Positions 36,785 through 45,247 of a stretch of DNA of 64,000 nt are shown piece after piece. Both the position numbers and the translations under genes were made by a program. This stretch comes from Streptomyces sp. ISL-12 (GTDB lineage Bacteria; Actinomycetota; Actinomycetes; Streptomycetales; Streptomycetaceae). How positions within the stretch are numbered: position 1 is the stretch's first letter; each line of letters starts with the position of its first letter. Where the stretch lies: the NCBI RefSeq assembly GCF_018614415.1, contig NZ_JAGGOO010000130.1:1-64000 (forward strand). The letters are read 5' to 3'. The notes beneath the pieces were generated by a model, which was given only the letters and a program-made list of their open reading frames with translations, had not been told where the DNA came from and ran no database searches.

Positions 36785-36949
36785 TGGATCCTTACGTCTC
36801 TGGGAATCTCGGGAACGGATACCGCGGCGCTCTTCACGCCACAGGCCGGTCGTACGTCACAACGCGTGAGCAGGCGGAGAGATTCCCGCCTCCCGAACCG
36901 CGCGCCGACCGGAAAATGGTCGCACGGGACGAGGCGTCTCGTCATCGGC

Positions 36950-38437
36950 TTATTCCCCTGACTCCGGCGCGGCAGTCGTCCCGGCCGGCTTCCAGTCCGG
37001 GTGGCCCGGCATCGGCGGGGTCCGCTCACCGTGGAGCCAGGCGTGCAGGAAGCCGTCCAGATCACGGCCGGACACCTCGCCGGCGAGCCGGACGAAGTCG
37101 GCCGTGGCCGCGTTGGAGTCCCGGTGACGGCTCACCCAGATCCGTTGGAGGCGTTCGAAGGCCGGGCGGCCGATCTCCTGGCGCAGGGCGTAGAGGACCA
37201 GTGCGGAGCCGTCGTAGACGCTGGGCCGGAAGATGCTCGTCTTGCGGCCGGGTTCGGGCGCCTTGGGCGCGGCCGGCGGTCCGCCCTCGGCGCGCCAGTC
37301 GTCGGACGTGCTGTAGGCGGCCTTCATCCGGGCTGTCAGGGTCTGGCCGCCGCGCTCCTGTGCGTACAGGGCCTCGTACCAGGTGGCGTGCCCCTCGCTG
37401 AGCCACAGGTCGGACCAGTCGCGCGGGCTGACGCTGTCGCCGAACCACTGGTGGGCCAGCTCGTGCACCATGATCGACTCGATGAACCACTCGGGGTGGG
37501 TCCGCTCGGTGAACAGTTCCCTCTCGAAGAGGGAGAGCGTCTGCGTCTCCAGTTCGAACCCGGTGGAGGCGTCGGCCATGAGCAGGCCGTACGTCTCGAA
37601 GGGGTACGGCCCGACCCTGCTCTCCATCCAGGCGATCTGGCCGGGGGTCTTCCGCAGCCACGGCTCCAGCGCCGCGCGGTGCCGGGTGGGGACGACGTCC
37701 CGTACGGGCAGCCCGTGCGGGCCGGTGCGGCGCAGCACCGTGCTGCGGCCGACGGACACCTGGGCCAGTTCCGTCGCCATGGGGTGCCGGGTGCGGTACG
37801 TCCAGGTGGTCGCCGTGTCGCCGGCCGGGGAGCGGCCGTGCGGCAGCCCGTTCGCGACGGCGGTGTGGCCGTCGGGGGCGGTGACCCGGATGGTGAAGAA
37901 CGCCTTGTCGGAGGGGTGGTCGTTGCAGGGGAAGACCAGGTGGGCGGCGTCGGCCTGGTTGGCCATGGCGAGGCCGTCGGCGGTGCGGACCCAGCCGCCC
38001 TCGCGTCCTTCCGGGCCGGCGGGGTCGCTGCTGTGCCGCACGGTGATCCGGATCCGCTCGCCCTCGGCCGCCGCCTCCCCGGGCGTGATCACCAGGTCCT
38101 CGCCGGCGGCGGCGAAGGCGGCGGGCTCGCCGTCGACCTCCACCGAGCCGACCGTGCCGTGGGCGAAGTCCAGGTTGATCCGGTCCAGGTCGGCCGTGGT
38201 CCGGGCGTCGATGGTGGTGACGGCGCGCAGCGGCTCGGTGTTGCTGCCGGAGTAGGTGAAGGAGAGGTCGTAGGCCAGCACGTCGTAGCCGGGGTTGCCC
38301 AGGTACGGGAAGAGGCGGTCGCCGATGCCGAGCGGGGCCGGCGGGGCGCTCGCGGCGGTCAGACAGAGCGAGGCGGCCGACGCGAGCAGCGCCGCCGGCC
38401 GAAGCCGGGAGAGCGAGGTGGGGGGAGTGTGCGGCAT
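36950..38437 (-). CDS. Secreted M1 family aminopeptidase
   Basis: Zinc metallopeptidase of 495 residues. A hydrophobic, Ala-rich signal peptide (about residues 10-32) precedes the beta-sandwich N-domain. The exopeptidase-type segment FELETQTLS is followed by the zinc motif HELAHQWFG, with the downstream Glu ligand in WLSEGHATWYE. It lacks the ERAP-type C-terminal domain; the shorter length fits bacterial M1 proteins with two domains. It lies between hflX and the RelA/SpoT gene in the same direction, with separate gaps of 165 and 120 bp. Export is predicted from the signal peptide; the substrate is unknown. Confidence 0.93.
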   Translation of the reverse strand: MPHTPPTSLSRLRPAALLASAASLCLTAASAPPAPLGIGDRLFPYLGNPGYDVLAYDLSFTYSGSNTEPLRAVTTIDARTTADLDRINLDFAHGTVGSVEVDGEPAAFAAAGEDLVITPGEAAAEGERIRITVRHSSDPAGPEGREGGWVRTADGLAMANQADAAHLVFPCNDHPSDKAFFTIRVTAPDGHTAVANGLPHGRSPAGDTATTWTYRTRHPMATELAQVSVGRSTVLRRTGPHGLPVRDVVPTRHRAALEPWLRKTPGQIAWMESRVGPYPFETYGLLMADASTGFELETQTLSLFERELFTERTHPEWFIESIMVHELAHQWFGDSVSPRDWSDLWLSEGHATWYEALYAQERGGQTLTARMKAAYSTSDDWRAEGGPPAAPKAPEPGRKTSIFRPSVYDGSALVLYALRQEIGRPAFERLQRIWVSRHRDSNAATADFVRLAGEVSGRDLDGFLHAWLHGERTPPMPGHPDWKPAGTTAAPESGE

Positions 38438-38557
38438 CCCCCACGGCTATCAGCGCCCGCGCACGCCACGGCGACGGCGCGCGCCCGGCGCACCCGAACG
38501 GGCTCCCGCGCGCCACGCGCCCCAGACCACCGAGCCCCGGGCTGTCGACCCCGCCGC

Positions 38558-40726
38558 TCAGCCGTCCGTCGGCTGCGGCTGCTGCGCCCGGCTCACGTCG
38601 TACACGCCCGCCACGTTCCGCATCGCGCGCATCAGGGCGGGCAGGTGGGCGACGTCCGGGAGGCGGACGGTGTACGTGTGGCGGACGCGCTGCCGGTCCG
38701 GGGGCTCGACGGTCGCGGAGACGATCTCGGCGCCCTCCAGGGCCATCGCCTCGGTGAGGTCGGCCAGGAGATGCGGACGGACGAACGATTCGGCGAGCAG
38801 CGTGACCCGGCCGCCGGCGGTGTCGCCCCAGCGCACGCCGACCTCCGCGCGCCCCGCGCTCTTCATCCGCGCCACTACGGCGCACTCCGCGCGGTGCACC
38901 GTCACGACCGACCCGCGCACGGCGAAGCCGGTGACCCGGTCGGGCGGTACGGGGGTGCAGCAGCCGGCCAGCCGTACGGTCACGTCCGGCAGGTCGACCA
39001 GGACGGCGGGGGCGTCGGCGCCGCCGTCCGGCGCCTCCGGGGTGCGGCGGACGACCAGTCCCTCGTCGGTGCCCGGCCGGGCGGGCTCCTCGTCCTCGGC
39101 GCCGCCGCGCCCCGGGTGGGCGGTGAGCCAGCGCTGGATGGCGATCCGGGCGGCGGGGGTGTGGGCGTGCTCCAGCCACTCCCGGGAGGGCTCGGAGGCC
39201 GGGTCCTGCCCCATGAGGAGCTGCACGGTGTCGCCGTCGCGCAGGACCGTGCTGAGCGTCGCCAGCCGCCCGTTGACCCGGGCGCCGATGCACGCGTGCG
39301 CGTCCTCGCCGTACTGCGCGTAGGCGGCGTCCACGCAGGTCGCGCCCTCGGGCAGGCCCAGGGTGCCGCCGTCGGGGCGGAAGACGGTGATCTCGCGGTC
39401 CTGGGCGAGGTCCTCGCGCAGGGTGGACCAGAAGGTGTCGGGGTCGGGGGCCGCCCGCTGCCAGTCGAGGAGGCGGGAGAGCCAGCCGGGGCGGGTGGGG
39501 TCGACGCGTTCTCCGTCGCCCGCGGACTGCTCCTCGCCGGGCGCGGTGTAGGGGTTGCCGAGGGCGACCACTCCGGCCTCGGCGACCTTGTGCATCTGGT
39601 GCGTGCGGATGAGGACTTCGACGACCTGGCCGTCGCCCTCGCGGGCCACGGCGGTGTGCAGCGACTGGTACAGGTTGAACTTGGGTACGGCGATGAAGTC
39701 CTTGAACTCCGAGACCACCGGCGTCATACAGGTGTGCAGTTCGCCGAGGACGGCGTAGCAGTCGGCGTCCTCGTTCACCAGGACCAGCAGGCGGCCGAAG
39801 TCGGTCGGGGCGAGCCGGCCGCGTTTGCGGCCCACGCGGTGCACGGAGACGAAGTGGCGGGGCCGGATCAGGACCTCCGCCGGGATGTCGGCGTCGCGCA
39901 GCACGGCGCGTACCTCGTCGGCGGTCGCGGCGAGCGGGTCGTCCGGGCGGGCGGCGTTCTCGGCGATGAGTTCCTTGGTGCGCCGGTGGTCCTCGGGGTG
40001 CAGGACCGCGAAGACCAGGTCCTCCAGCTCGGTCTTGAGCGCCTGGACGCCGAGCCGTTCGGCGAGCGGGATGAGGACGTCCCGGGTGACCTTGGCGATG
40101 CGTTCCTGCTTCTCCTGGCGCATCACGCCGAGGGTGCGCATGTTGTGCAGCCGGTCGGCGAGTTTGATCGACATCACGCGGACGTCGTTGCCCGTGGCGA
40201 CGAGCATCTTGCGGAAGGTCTCGGGCTCGGCGGCGGCGCCGTAGTCGACCTTCTCCAGTTTGGTGACGCCGTCGACGAGGTAGCGGACCTCTTCGCCGAA
40301 CTCCGCGCCCACCTGGTCGAGGGTCACCTCCGTGTCCTCGACGGTGTCGTGCAGGAGGGAGGCGGTCAGCGTGGTGGTCTCGGCACCCAGTTCGGCGAGG
40401 ATGAGGGTGACGGCGAGGGGGTGCGTGATGTACGGCTCGCCGCTCTTGCGCATCTGGCCGCGGTGCGAGGACTCGGCGAGCAGATAGGCGCGGCGCAGGG
40501 GGTCGATGGCCGCGTCGGGGTGGTGGGCGCGGTGGGCCTCGACCACATGGCCGATGGCGTCGGGGAGCCGGTCGCGGGTGCCGGGACCGAGCAGTGCGGC
40601 GCGGCCCAGGCGCCGCAGGTCGAGCCGCGGGCGGGCCTTGCGGCGGGGCGTCGTGGGGGTGGCGGCGACGGTGGTCGCGGGCGTCACCGGACCTGGGCTC
40701 GCTGGTTTCGCGGCCTCCGCGTTCAT
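38558..40726 (-). CDS. RelA/SpoT homologue, (p)ppGpp synthetase/hydrolase (RSH)
   Basis: A 722-residue RSH protein. The N-terminal HD hydrolase is intact (SSHRGQMRKSGEPYITHP, SLLHDTVEDTE, KLADRLHNMRTL). The synthetase domain keeps FKDFIAVPKFNLYQSLHT and VEVLIRTHQMH, but its first strand is divergent (RPRHFVSVHRVGRKRGRLAPTDFGRLLVLV). A TGS domain (ITVFRPDGGTLGLPEGATCVDAAYAQYG) and a C-terminal ACT domain follow. This is the second RSH of Streptomyces (called RshA or relA-like), distinct from main RelA. Hydrolysis looks well supported; synthesis is less certain. ATG 40726 has a strong GGAGG. It is downstream of dapF in the same direction (216-bp gap). Confidence 0.93.
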   Translation of the reverse strand: MNAEAAKPASPGPVTPATTVAATPTTPRRKARPRLDLRRLGRAALLGPGTRDRLPDAIGHVVEAHRAHHPDAAIDPLRRAYLLAESSHRGQMRKSGEPYITHPLAVTLILAELGAETTTLTASLLHDTVEDTEVTLDQVGAEFGEEVRYLVDGVTKLEKVDYGAAAEPETFRKMLVATGNDVRVMSIKLADRLHNMRTLGVMRQEKQERIAKVTRDVLIPLAERLGVQALKTELEDLVFAVLHPEDHRRTKELIAENAARPDDPLAATADEVRAVLRDADIPAEVLIRPRHFVSVHRVGRKRGRLAPTDFGRLLVLVNEDADCYAVLGELHTCMTPVVSEFKDFIAVPKFNLYQSLHTAVAREGDGQVVEVLIRTHQMHKVAEAGVVALGNPYTAPGEEQSAGDGERVDPTRPGWLSRLLDWQRAAPDPDTFWSTLREDLAQDREITVFRPDGGTLGLPEGATCVDAAYAQYGEDAHACIGARVNGRLATLSTVLRDGDTVQLLMGQDPASEPSREWLEHAHTPAARIAIQRWLTAHPGRGGAEDEEPARPGTDEGLVVRRTPEAPDGGADAPAVLVDLPDVTVRLAGCCTPVPPDRVTGFAVRGSVVTVHRAECAVVARMKSAGRAEVGVRWGDTAGGRVTLLAESFVRPHLLADLTEAMALEGAEIVSATVEPPDRQRVRHTYTVRLPDVAHLPALMRAMRNVAGVYDVSRAQQPQPTDG

Positions 40727-40942
40727 GGGCACCTCCGGCTGCGTCGACCGGCGGACGGGCCACCCCGGGTCGGGCGGGGCACGGGGAACGGCGTCGGTCC
40801 GCCGTCCGGGCCGGTCCTTGATGCTATCGAGCCCATCACGTACGGCCGACCGCCTCTCGCCGAGCATGAAACGGATCACCCATTCGAGCGATGGGTGGCA
40901 GGTTTACGTTTCCGAGCGGGGCGTCGAGGATCGCTCTGGTGC

Positions 40943-41812
40943 TCACACGGCGGCCCCCGTCCACCACTCGGCGTCGATCTCGCCCTCGGCGACGATCACC
41001 GCCGGGCCGGTCATCTCGATCTCGCCGTCGGGCCGCTCGGTGATGACCAGGGTGCCGCCGGGGACATCCACCGTGTACGTCGCCGGGGTCCCGGTCACGG
41101 CCGGGTCGGCGCCGTCCCGGCGGGCGGCGGCGACGGCGACGGCGCACGCGCCCGTGCCGCAGGAGCGGGTCTCGCCGGAGCCTCGTTCGTGGACGCGCAT
41201 CACCACGTGGCCGGGGCCCCGGTCGACCACGAACTCGACGTTCACCCCGTCCGGGTAGGCGGCGGCCGGGCTGAACGGCGGCGGGGAGAGCAGGTCGCCG
41301 GCGTGCGCGAGGTCGGCCACGAAGGCGACCGCGTGCGGATTGCCCATGTTCACGTTCCGCGCGGGCCAGTGGCGCTCGCCGACGCTCACCGTGACGTCGC
41401 CGTCCGGGAGCAGGGCGCGGCCCATGCCGACGGTGACGGCACCGTCCTTCGCGAGATGGACGCTCTTCACGCCCCCGCGCGTGGCGACGGCGAGGTCTCC
41501 TTCGGTCACGAGCCCGGCGTGCTGGAGGTAGCGCGCGAAGACCCGCACGCCGTTGCCGCACATCTCGGCGACCGAGCCGTCGCCGTTGCGGTAGTCCATG
41601 AACCACTCGGCCTCGGCCGCCAGGTGCCGGGCCTCGGGGTGCGCGGCGGACCGCACCACGTGCAGCAGTCCGTCACCGCCGATGCCGGCGCGGCGGTCGC
41701 ACAGGGCGGCGACGGCGGCCGGCGGCAGCGCGACGGCGTTCTCCGGGTCCGGCACGATCACGAAGTCGTTCTCGGTCCCGTGACCCTTGAGGAAGGCGAT
41801 CCGCGTGCTCAT
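40943..41812 (-). CDS. dapF: Diaminopimelate epimerase
   Basis: Cofactor-independent racemase that converts LL-DAP to meso-DAP for lysine and peptidoglycan synthesis, 289 residues. The two catalytic cysteines are in AEMCGNGVRVFARYL and SCGTGACAVAVAA. The N-terminus, STRIAFLKGHGTENDFVIV, is canonical. ATG 41812 is preceded directly by GAGGA with very short spacing, but it is clearly the family start. It lies 49 bp after a small membrane protein gene in the same direction; miaA is further upstream, so this may be one long transcript. Confidence 0.97.
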   Translation of the reverse strand: MSTRIAFLKGHGTENDFVIVPDPENAVALPPAAVAALCDRRAGIGGDGLLHVVRSAAHPEARHLAAEAEWFMDYRNGDGSVAEMCGNGVRVFARYLQHAGLVTEGDLAVATRGGVKSVHLAKDGAVTVGMGRALLPDGDVTVSVGERHWPARNVNMGNPHAVAFVADLAHAGDLLSPPPFSPAAAYPDGVNVEFVVDRGPGHVVMRVHERGSGETRSCGTGACAVAVAAARRDGADPAVTGTPATYTVDVPGGTLVITERPDGEIEMTGPAVIVAEGEIDAEWWTGAAV

Positions 41813-41861
41813 TCCTCGATCGTACGGGGTGGCGCCGGCACGCCCGCCGGACAGGGCGCCG

Positions 41862-42368
41862 TCAGCCGCGCAGACGGGCCACGCGCCACACCGCCAGGAC
41901 GACCACGGCGGCGACCACGACCACGTAGGCGAGGACCACCCGCCAGTCGGGGCGGCGGCCCGAGCCCCGCTGGGGCAGGCCCGGCCAGGTGTGGCCGACA
42001 CGACGGGCGGCCATCATGCCCCAGCCGGCCGCGCAGGAGCAGATCAGCAGCCCCAGCATGGCGATCATCGCGCCGCTGTCGCCGAAGTCGAAGGCGAGCG
42101 GGAAGGCGAACATCAGGGAGCCGACCGCGGCCAGGCAGACGATGGGCGCGAGCTGCCACAGGCGCAGTCGCCGCTGCGGACGCAGCTCGACCTCGACCTC
42201 TTCGCCGCCCGCGTACATCTCCTCCGGCTCCGGGCCGTCGGCGGTCACACCGCCCCGCGTCTCGTCGAGCCCGTCCGGGCCCGGACGGACCGCGTCCGGC
42301 TCCGGTTCCGGGCCGTCGACGGTGACGTGATCGGTGCTCGTCGCGGTGTCACGAGGGCCGGCCTCCAT
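41862..42368 (-). CDS. Small integral membrane protein
   Basis: A 168-residue protein of unknown function. The first 65 residues are acidic and disordered (Pro/Glu/Asp-rich). They are followed by three hydrophobic helices: LAPIVCLAAVGSLMFAFPLAFDF, MIAMLGLLICSCAAGWGMMAA, and WRVVLAYVVVVAAVVVLAVW. ATG 42368 has GGGGAGGG at proper spacing; GTG 42374 is too close. It sits between miaA and dapF on the same strand. A conserved hypothetical of Streptomyces type. Confidence 0.85.
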   Translation of the reverse strand: MEAGPRDTATSTDHVTVDGPEPEPDAVRPGPDGLDETRGGVTADGPEPEEMYAGGEEVEVELRPQRRLRLWQLAPIVCLAAVGSLMFAFPLAFDFGDSGAMIAMLGLLICSCAAGWGMMAARRVGHTWPGLPQRGSGRRPDWRVVLAYVVVVAAVVVLAVWRVARLRG

Positions 42369-42476
42369 CGCCACGCGCCCTCCCCACTAGGACTCCACTT
42401 GGTCGATCGAAGCTCGATGATGGCACGCCCCCGGAGGCCTGGATGACGGCCGGGGCGTCCCGATGCCATGACGTGA

Positions 42477-43415
42477 TCAGGCTGTAACCGGTCGTTCGAC
42501 CAACGACAGCGCGAGCTGCGGAAGTTCCCGGAGGTCCGCCACGGCCCCACTCAACCAATGCACCCGGGGGTCGCGCCTGAACCATGAATCCTGACGGCGC
42601 GCGAAGCGTTTGGTGGCCCGTACGGTCTCGTCCCGGGCCTCCTCCAGGGTGGTTTCACCGGCGAGCGCCGTGAGCACCTGCTGGTAGCCGAGCGCGCGCG
42701 ACGCCGTACGCCCTTCGCGCAACCCCTGCGCCTGGAGTGCGCGTACTTCGTCCACCAGGCCGGCCTCCCACATCCGGTCGACCCGGCGTGCGATCCGGGC
42801 GTCCAGCTCGGGGCGGGCCACGTCGACGCCGATCTGCACGGTGTCGTAGACGGAGTCGTGGCCGGGGAGGTTGGCGGTGAAGGGCCGGCCGGTGATCTCG
42901 ATCACTTCCAGGGCGCGGACGACCCGGCGGCCGTTGCTGGGCAGGATGGCGCGCGCGGCCTCCGGGTCGGCGGCGGCCAGCCGCGCGTGCAGCGCGCCGG
43001 AGCCGCGCAGGGTCAGCTCCTCCTCCAGCCGCGTCCTGACCTCGGGGTCGGTGCCGGGGAACTCCATCTTGTCGACGGCGCCGCGGACGTAGAGGCCCGA
43101 GCCGCCGACCAGGATCGGCCAGCGGCCCGCGGCCAGCAGGGCGTCGATCCGCTCCCTGGCGAGGCGCTGGTACTCGGCGACGGAGGCGGTGACGGTCACG
43201 TCCCAGATGTCCAGGAGATGGTGCGGGACCCCCGCTCGCTCCTCGGGCGTCAGTTTGGCGGTGCCGATGTCCATCCCTCGGTAGAGCTGCATGGAGTCGG
43301 CGTTGACGACTTCGCCGCCGAGCCGTTGGGCCAGAAAGACGCCCAGATCGGACTTACCGGCTGCGGTCGGTCCGACGACGGCGATGACGCGGGGGGCGGG
43401 AGGTGCACTGCTCAC
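42477..43415 (-). CDS. miaA: tRNA dimethylallyltransferase
   Basis: Transfers dimethylallyl from DMAPP to adenosine-37 of tRNAs reading UNN codons, 312 residues. The P-loop GPTAAGKSDLG (about 15-25) comes first. It is followed by NADSMQLYRGMDIGTAKLTPEE, the DVTVTASVAEYQ segment, the VGGSGLYVRG loop and ASRALGYQQ. The C-terminal TKRFARRQDSWFRRD is canonical. Its product is the substrate of MiaB, encoded a few kilobases away. GTG 43415 was chosen; the ribosome binding site is only GGGGCG. Confidence 0.96.
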   Translation of the reverse strand: MSSAPPAPRVIAVVGPTAAGKSDLGVFLAQRLGGEVVNADSMQLYRGMDIGTAKLTPEERAGVPHHLLDIWDVTVTASVAEYQRLARERIDALLAAGRWPILVGGSGLYVRGAVDKMEFPGTDPEVRTRLEEELTLRGSGALHARLAAADPEAARAILPSNGRRVVRALEVIEITGRPFTANLPGHDSVYDTVQIGVDVARPELDARIARRVDRMWEAGLVDEVRALQAQGLREGRTASRALGYQQVLTALAGETTLEEARDETVRATKRFARRQDSWFRRDPRVHWLSGAVADLRELPQLALSLVERPVTA

Positions 43416-43597
43416 CGCCCCAGTCTCGCAAACCTCTCACCGGGGTCTCGAACGAGTTACGTGACATCACGCCATCGAGGTCGTTGCCCGTTGCGAGGTT
43501 CCCGCCCCGGAGACACGGGGGCGGCGGCCCGGGCCGCGCAAACGGACGCACCGGGCAACGCGGGAATTCGCCCGCACGAGTACCGTATGGAGTTGAT

Positions 43598-43867
43598 ATG
43601 GGCGTTTTTGCACGGCTTCTTCGGAAGTCGAAGGCGACGGAGGAGGCCCCGGCCGCCGAGACACCGGCCGGGACACCGGACACCGGGACCGAGGCGGAGA
43701 AAGCGGCCACCGCCGTGGAACCGGCCGGCGCCGGGGCCGACGGGACGCCGGAGCCGGCGGCACAGGTCGCCGTCGGGGCGGCCGGGTCCGACGGCGTCGA
43801 GATTCCCAAGCAGCAGTCCGCCGGGAAGGCAGTCGACAACGAGGCCGACGAGGGCGCCCGCACGTAG
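43598..43867 (+). CDS. Small conserved hypothetical protein
   Basis: An 89-residue protein with a basic start (GVFARLLRKSKATEE), a long Ala/Glu/Pro/Thr-rich disordered middle, and a conserved-looking tail (GVEIPKQQSAGKAVDNEADEGART). ATG 43598 is preceded by TGGAG. It is divergent from miaA. It lies 35 bp upstream of the antitoxin-like gene and is probably co-transcribed with it. Function unknown; the tail resembles small Streptomyces proteins found in this position. Confidence 0.75.
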   Translation: MGVFARLLRKSKATEEAPAAETPAGTPDTGTEAEKAATAVEPAGAGADGTPEPAAQVAVGAAGSDGVEIPKQQSAGKAVDNEADEGART

Positions 43868-43902
43868 CAGCCGACCGCACCAGCCGCGCAGGAAGGTGGA
43901 CC

Positions 43903-44175
43903 ATGGGTCTCCTGGACAACTTGAAGGCCAAGCTGGGCCCGGCCAAGGGCAAGGTCTCCGACCTCGCGCAGCAGCACGGGGACAAGATCCAGCACGGGCT
44001 CGACAGGGCGGCGAAGACCGTCGACGAGAAGACCAAGGGCAAGTACAGCGACCGGATCCGGTCCGGTACGGGCAAAGCCAAGCACGCCATGGACCGCCTC
44101 GCGCACAAGGACGGTCCCGGCGCCGGCCCGGGCGGCGGCACGCCCCCGGCAGGCCCCACGCCCCCGGCGCACTGA
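43903..44175 (+). CDS. MT0933-like antitoxin family protein
   Basis: A 90-residue, Lys-rich amphipathic helical protein (GLLDNLKAKLGPAKGKVSDLAQQHGDKI, GLDRAAKTVDEKTKGKYSDRI) of the family named after M. tuberculosis MT0933 (Rv0909). That protein is proposed to be an antitoxin partner of Rv0910. No SRPBCC-type toxin is encoded next to it here, so the label reflects family membership only. The final 20 residues are Gly/Pro-rich and lie in the first copy of a tandem duplication. ATG 43903 follows GGAAGGTGG. Confidence 0.8.
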   Translation: MGLLDNLKAKLGPAKGKVSDLAQQHGDKIQHGLDRAAKTVDEKTKGKYSDRIRSGTGKAKHAMDRLAHKDGPGAGPGGGTPPAGPTPPAH

Positions 44176-44200
44176 CCGGCGGGGTACACGGGCGAGGTAC

Positions 44201-44251
44201 ACGACCGCGGACGGCCGCGGAGCGGAACGGCTCCCGGCCGTCCGCCGTCGT
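44201..44251. terminator. Terminator hairpin, copy 1
   Basis: A 17-bp stem with one mismatch (44201-44217 with 44235-44251). It is 26 bp after the antitoxin stop, and it is duplicated 167 bp downstream. Confidence 0.75.
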
Positions 44252-44367
44252 GTGCGCCCGTTCGCCCTGGCTAGGACCAGGCGGCCACCCGGTCCCGGCG
44301 CCGGCCCGGGCGGCGGCACGCCCCACGCCCCCGGCGCACTGACCGGCGGGGTACACGGGCGAGGTAC

Positions 44368-44418
44368 ACGACCGCGGACGGCCGCGGAGCGGAACGGCTC
44401 CCGGCCGTCCGCCGTCGT
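44368..44418. terminator. Terminator hairpin, copy 2
   Basis: Exact copy of the preceding hairpin at +167 bp, 20 bp from the stop of the minus-strand dioxygenase-like gene. Two identical terminators in series separate the convergent genes. Confidence 0.75.
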
Positions 44419-44437
44419 GTGCGCCCGTTCGCCCTGG

Positions 44438-45154
44438 CTAGGACCAGGCGGCCACCACGTATCCGACCCCGTAGGGCGCGTCCTCGTACAGCAGCGCGCC
44501 GCCGAGAGCGGCGTTCTCGGCGGCGCCCGCGAGGACCTGCCAGGGCGCCCGCCCCGACACCTTCAGCTCGCGGGCCAGCCCTTGGTCCAGGGCACCGAGG
44601 GCCGCCAGGTCCGCCGCGCCCAGCGCACGGGCGACCGCCGCGTCGAAAGGCGCCGCCCGCTCGTCGAGGTAGCCGGGCGCCTTGACCGTCCGGCACGCGC
44701 TGGCGTCCCCCAGCACGAGCATCGCCACCCGCCCGGCCCGCGCGCCGACGTCCCGCCCCAGGGCGGCGCACTCCCCGGCGGTGAGGGACTCCCCCACGCC
44801 GAGCCCTTCGACCGGGGCGTCGCTCCATCCGGTCCGCTCCAGCAGCCAGGCACCGACGGCGAGCCCGTACGGCAGCTCCCGTACGGGCGTCACGGCGTCC
44901 CCGCCTGGCCCGAGCCATACGTCCACGTCCACGCCGAAGCCGCGGAACGATCCGGGGGTGCCCTGCGGGTACTCCTCGGGGCCGGAGCCCTCGGCAGGGC
45001 CGACGACGACCAGCCGGTCGGGCCGGGCTGCGGCGAGTACGCCCAGGGCGTCCGCGCACGCGGCGCGGGCCGGGTCGAGTTCCGGCGCGGCGCCCGCGGC
45101 GACGTCGGGAACCAGGAGGGGCGGGCAGGGACAGACGGCGGCGGCGACAAGCAT
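44438..45154 (-). CDS. Class III extradiol dioxygenase subunit B-like protein
   Basis: A 238-residue protein with the fold of LigB/MEMO-type enzymes. The N-terminus reads LVAAAVCPCPPLLVPDVAAGAAPELD, where related active enzymes have iron-ligand histidines in PHPP; here it is PCPP. Other segments are PDRLVVVGPAEG, GRVAMLVLGDASACRTVKAPGYLDERAAPFDAAV and PWQVLAGAAENAALGGALLYEDAPYGVGYVVA. The replaced histidines make ring-cleavage activity doubtful. It is followed on the same strand by the duplication that carries extra copies of its last codons. It lies downstream of miaB. Function unknown. Confidence 0.8.
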   Translation of the reverse strand: MLVAAAVCPCPPLLVPDVAAGAAPELDPARAACADALGVLAAARPDRLVVVGPAEGSGPEEYPQGTPGSFRGFGVDVDVWLGPGGDAVTPVRELPYGLAVGAWLLERTGWSDAPVEGLGVGESLTAGECAALGRDVGARAGRVAMLVLGDASACRTVKAPGYLDERAAPFDAAVARALGAADLAALGALDQGLARELKVSGRAPWQVLAGAAENAALGGALLYEDAPYGVGYVVAAWS

Positions 45155-45247
45155 GATCGGCAGCGTATCCCCGTCCGGCCCGCCTGCCGCTCGCGGCCAC
45201 GCGCGCTGACGACAGCAGCTGTGTCAGCGACTGTGCCAGCGGGTGTG

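Larger units (their letters stand above)
44113..44456. repeat. Tandem duplication (177-bp and 166-bp copies)
   Basis: Copy 1 (44113-44289) and copy 2 (44291-44456) are essentially identical except for an 11-bp segment (CGGCAGGCCCC) missing from copy 2. Each copy holds the 3' end of the antitoxin gene, a hairpin terminator and the last six codons (VAAWS-stop) of the convergent dioxygenase-like gene. The two real genes use copy 1 and copy 2 respectively. Confidence 0.92.

Noticed and set aside
37001..42325. Very long plus-strand ORF (over 1700 codons) spanning several genes
   Set aside because: It is antisense to the M1 peptidase, the RelA/SpoT gene and dapF. Its composition mirrors their codons, with no domain structure of its own.
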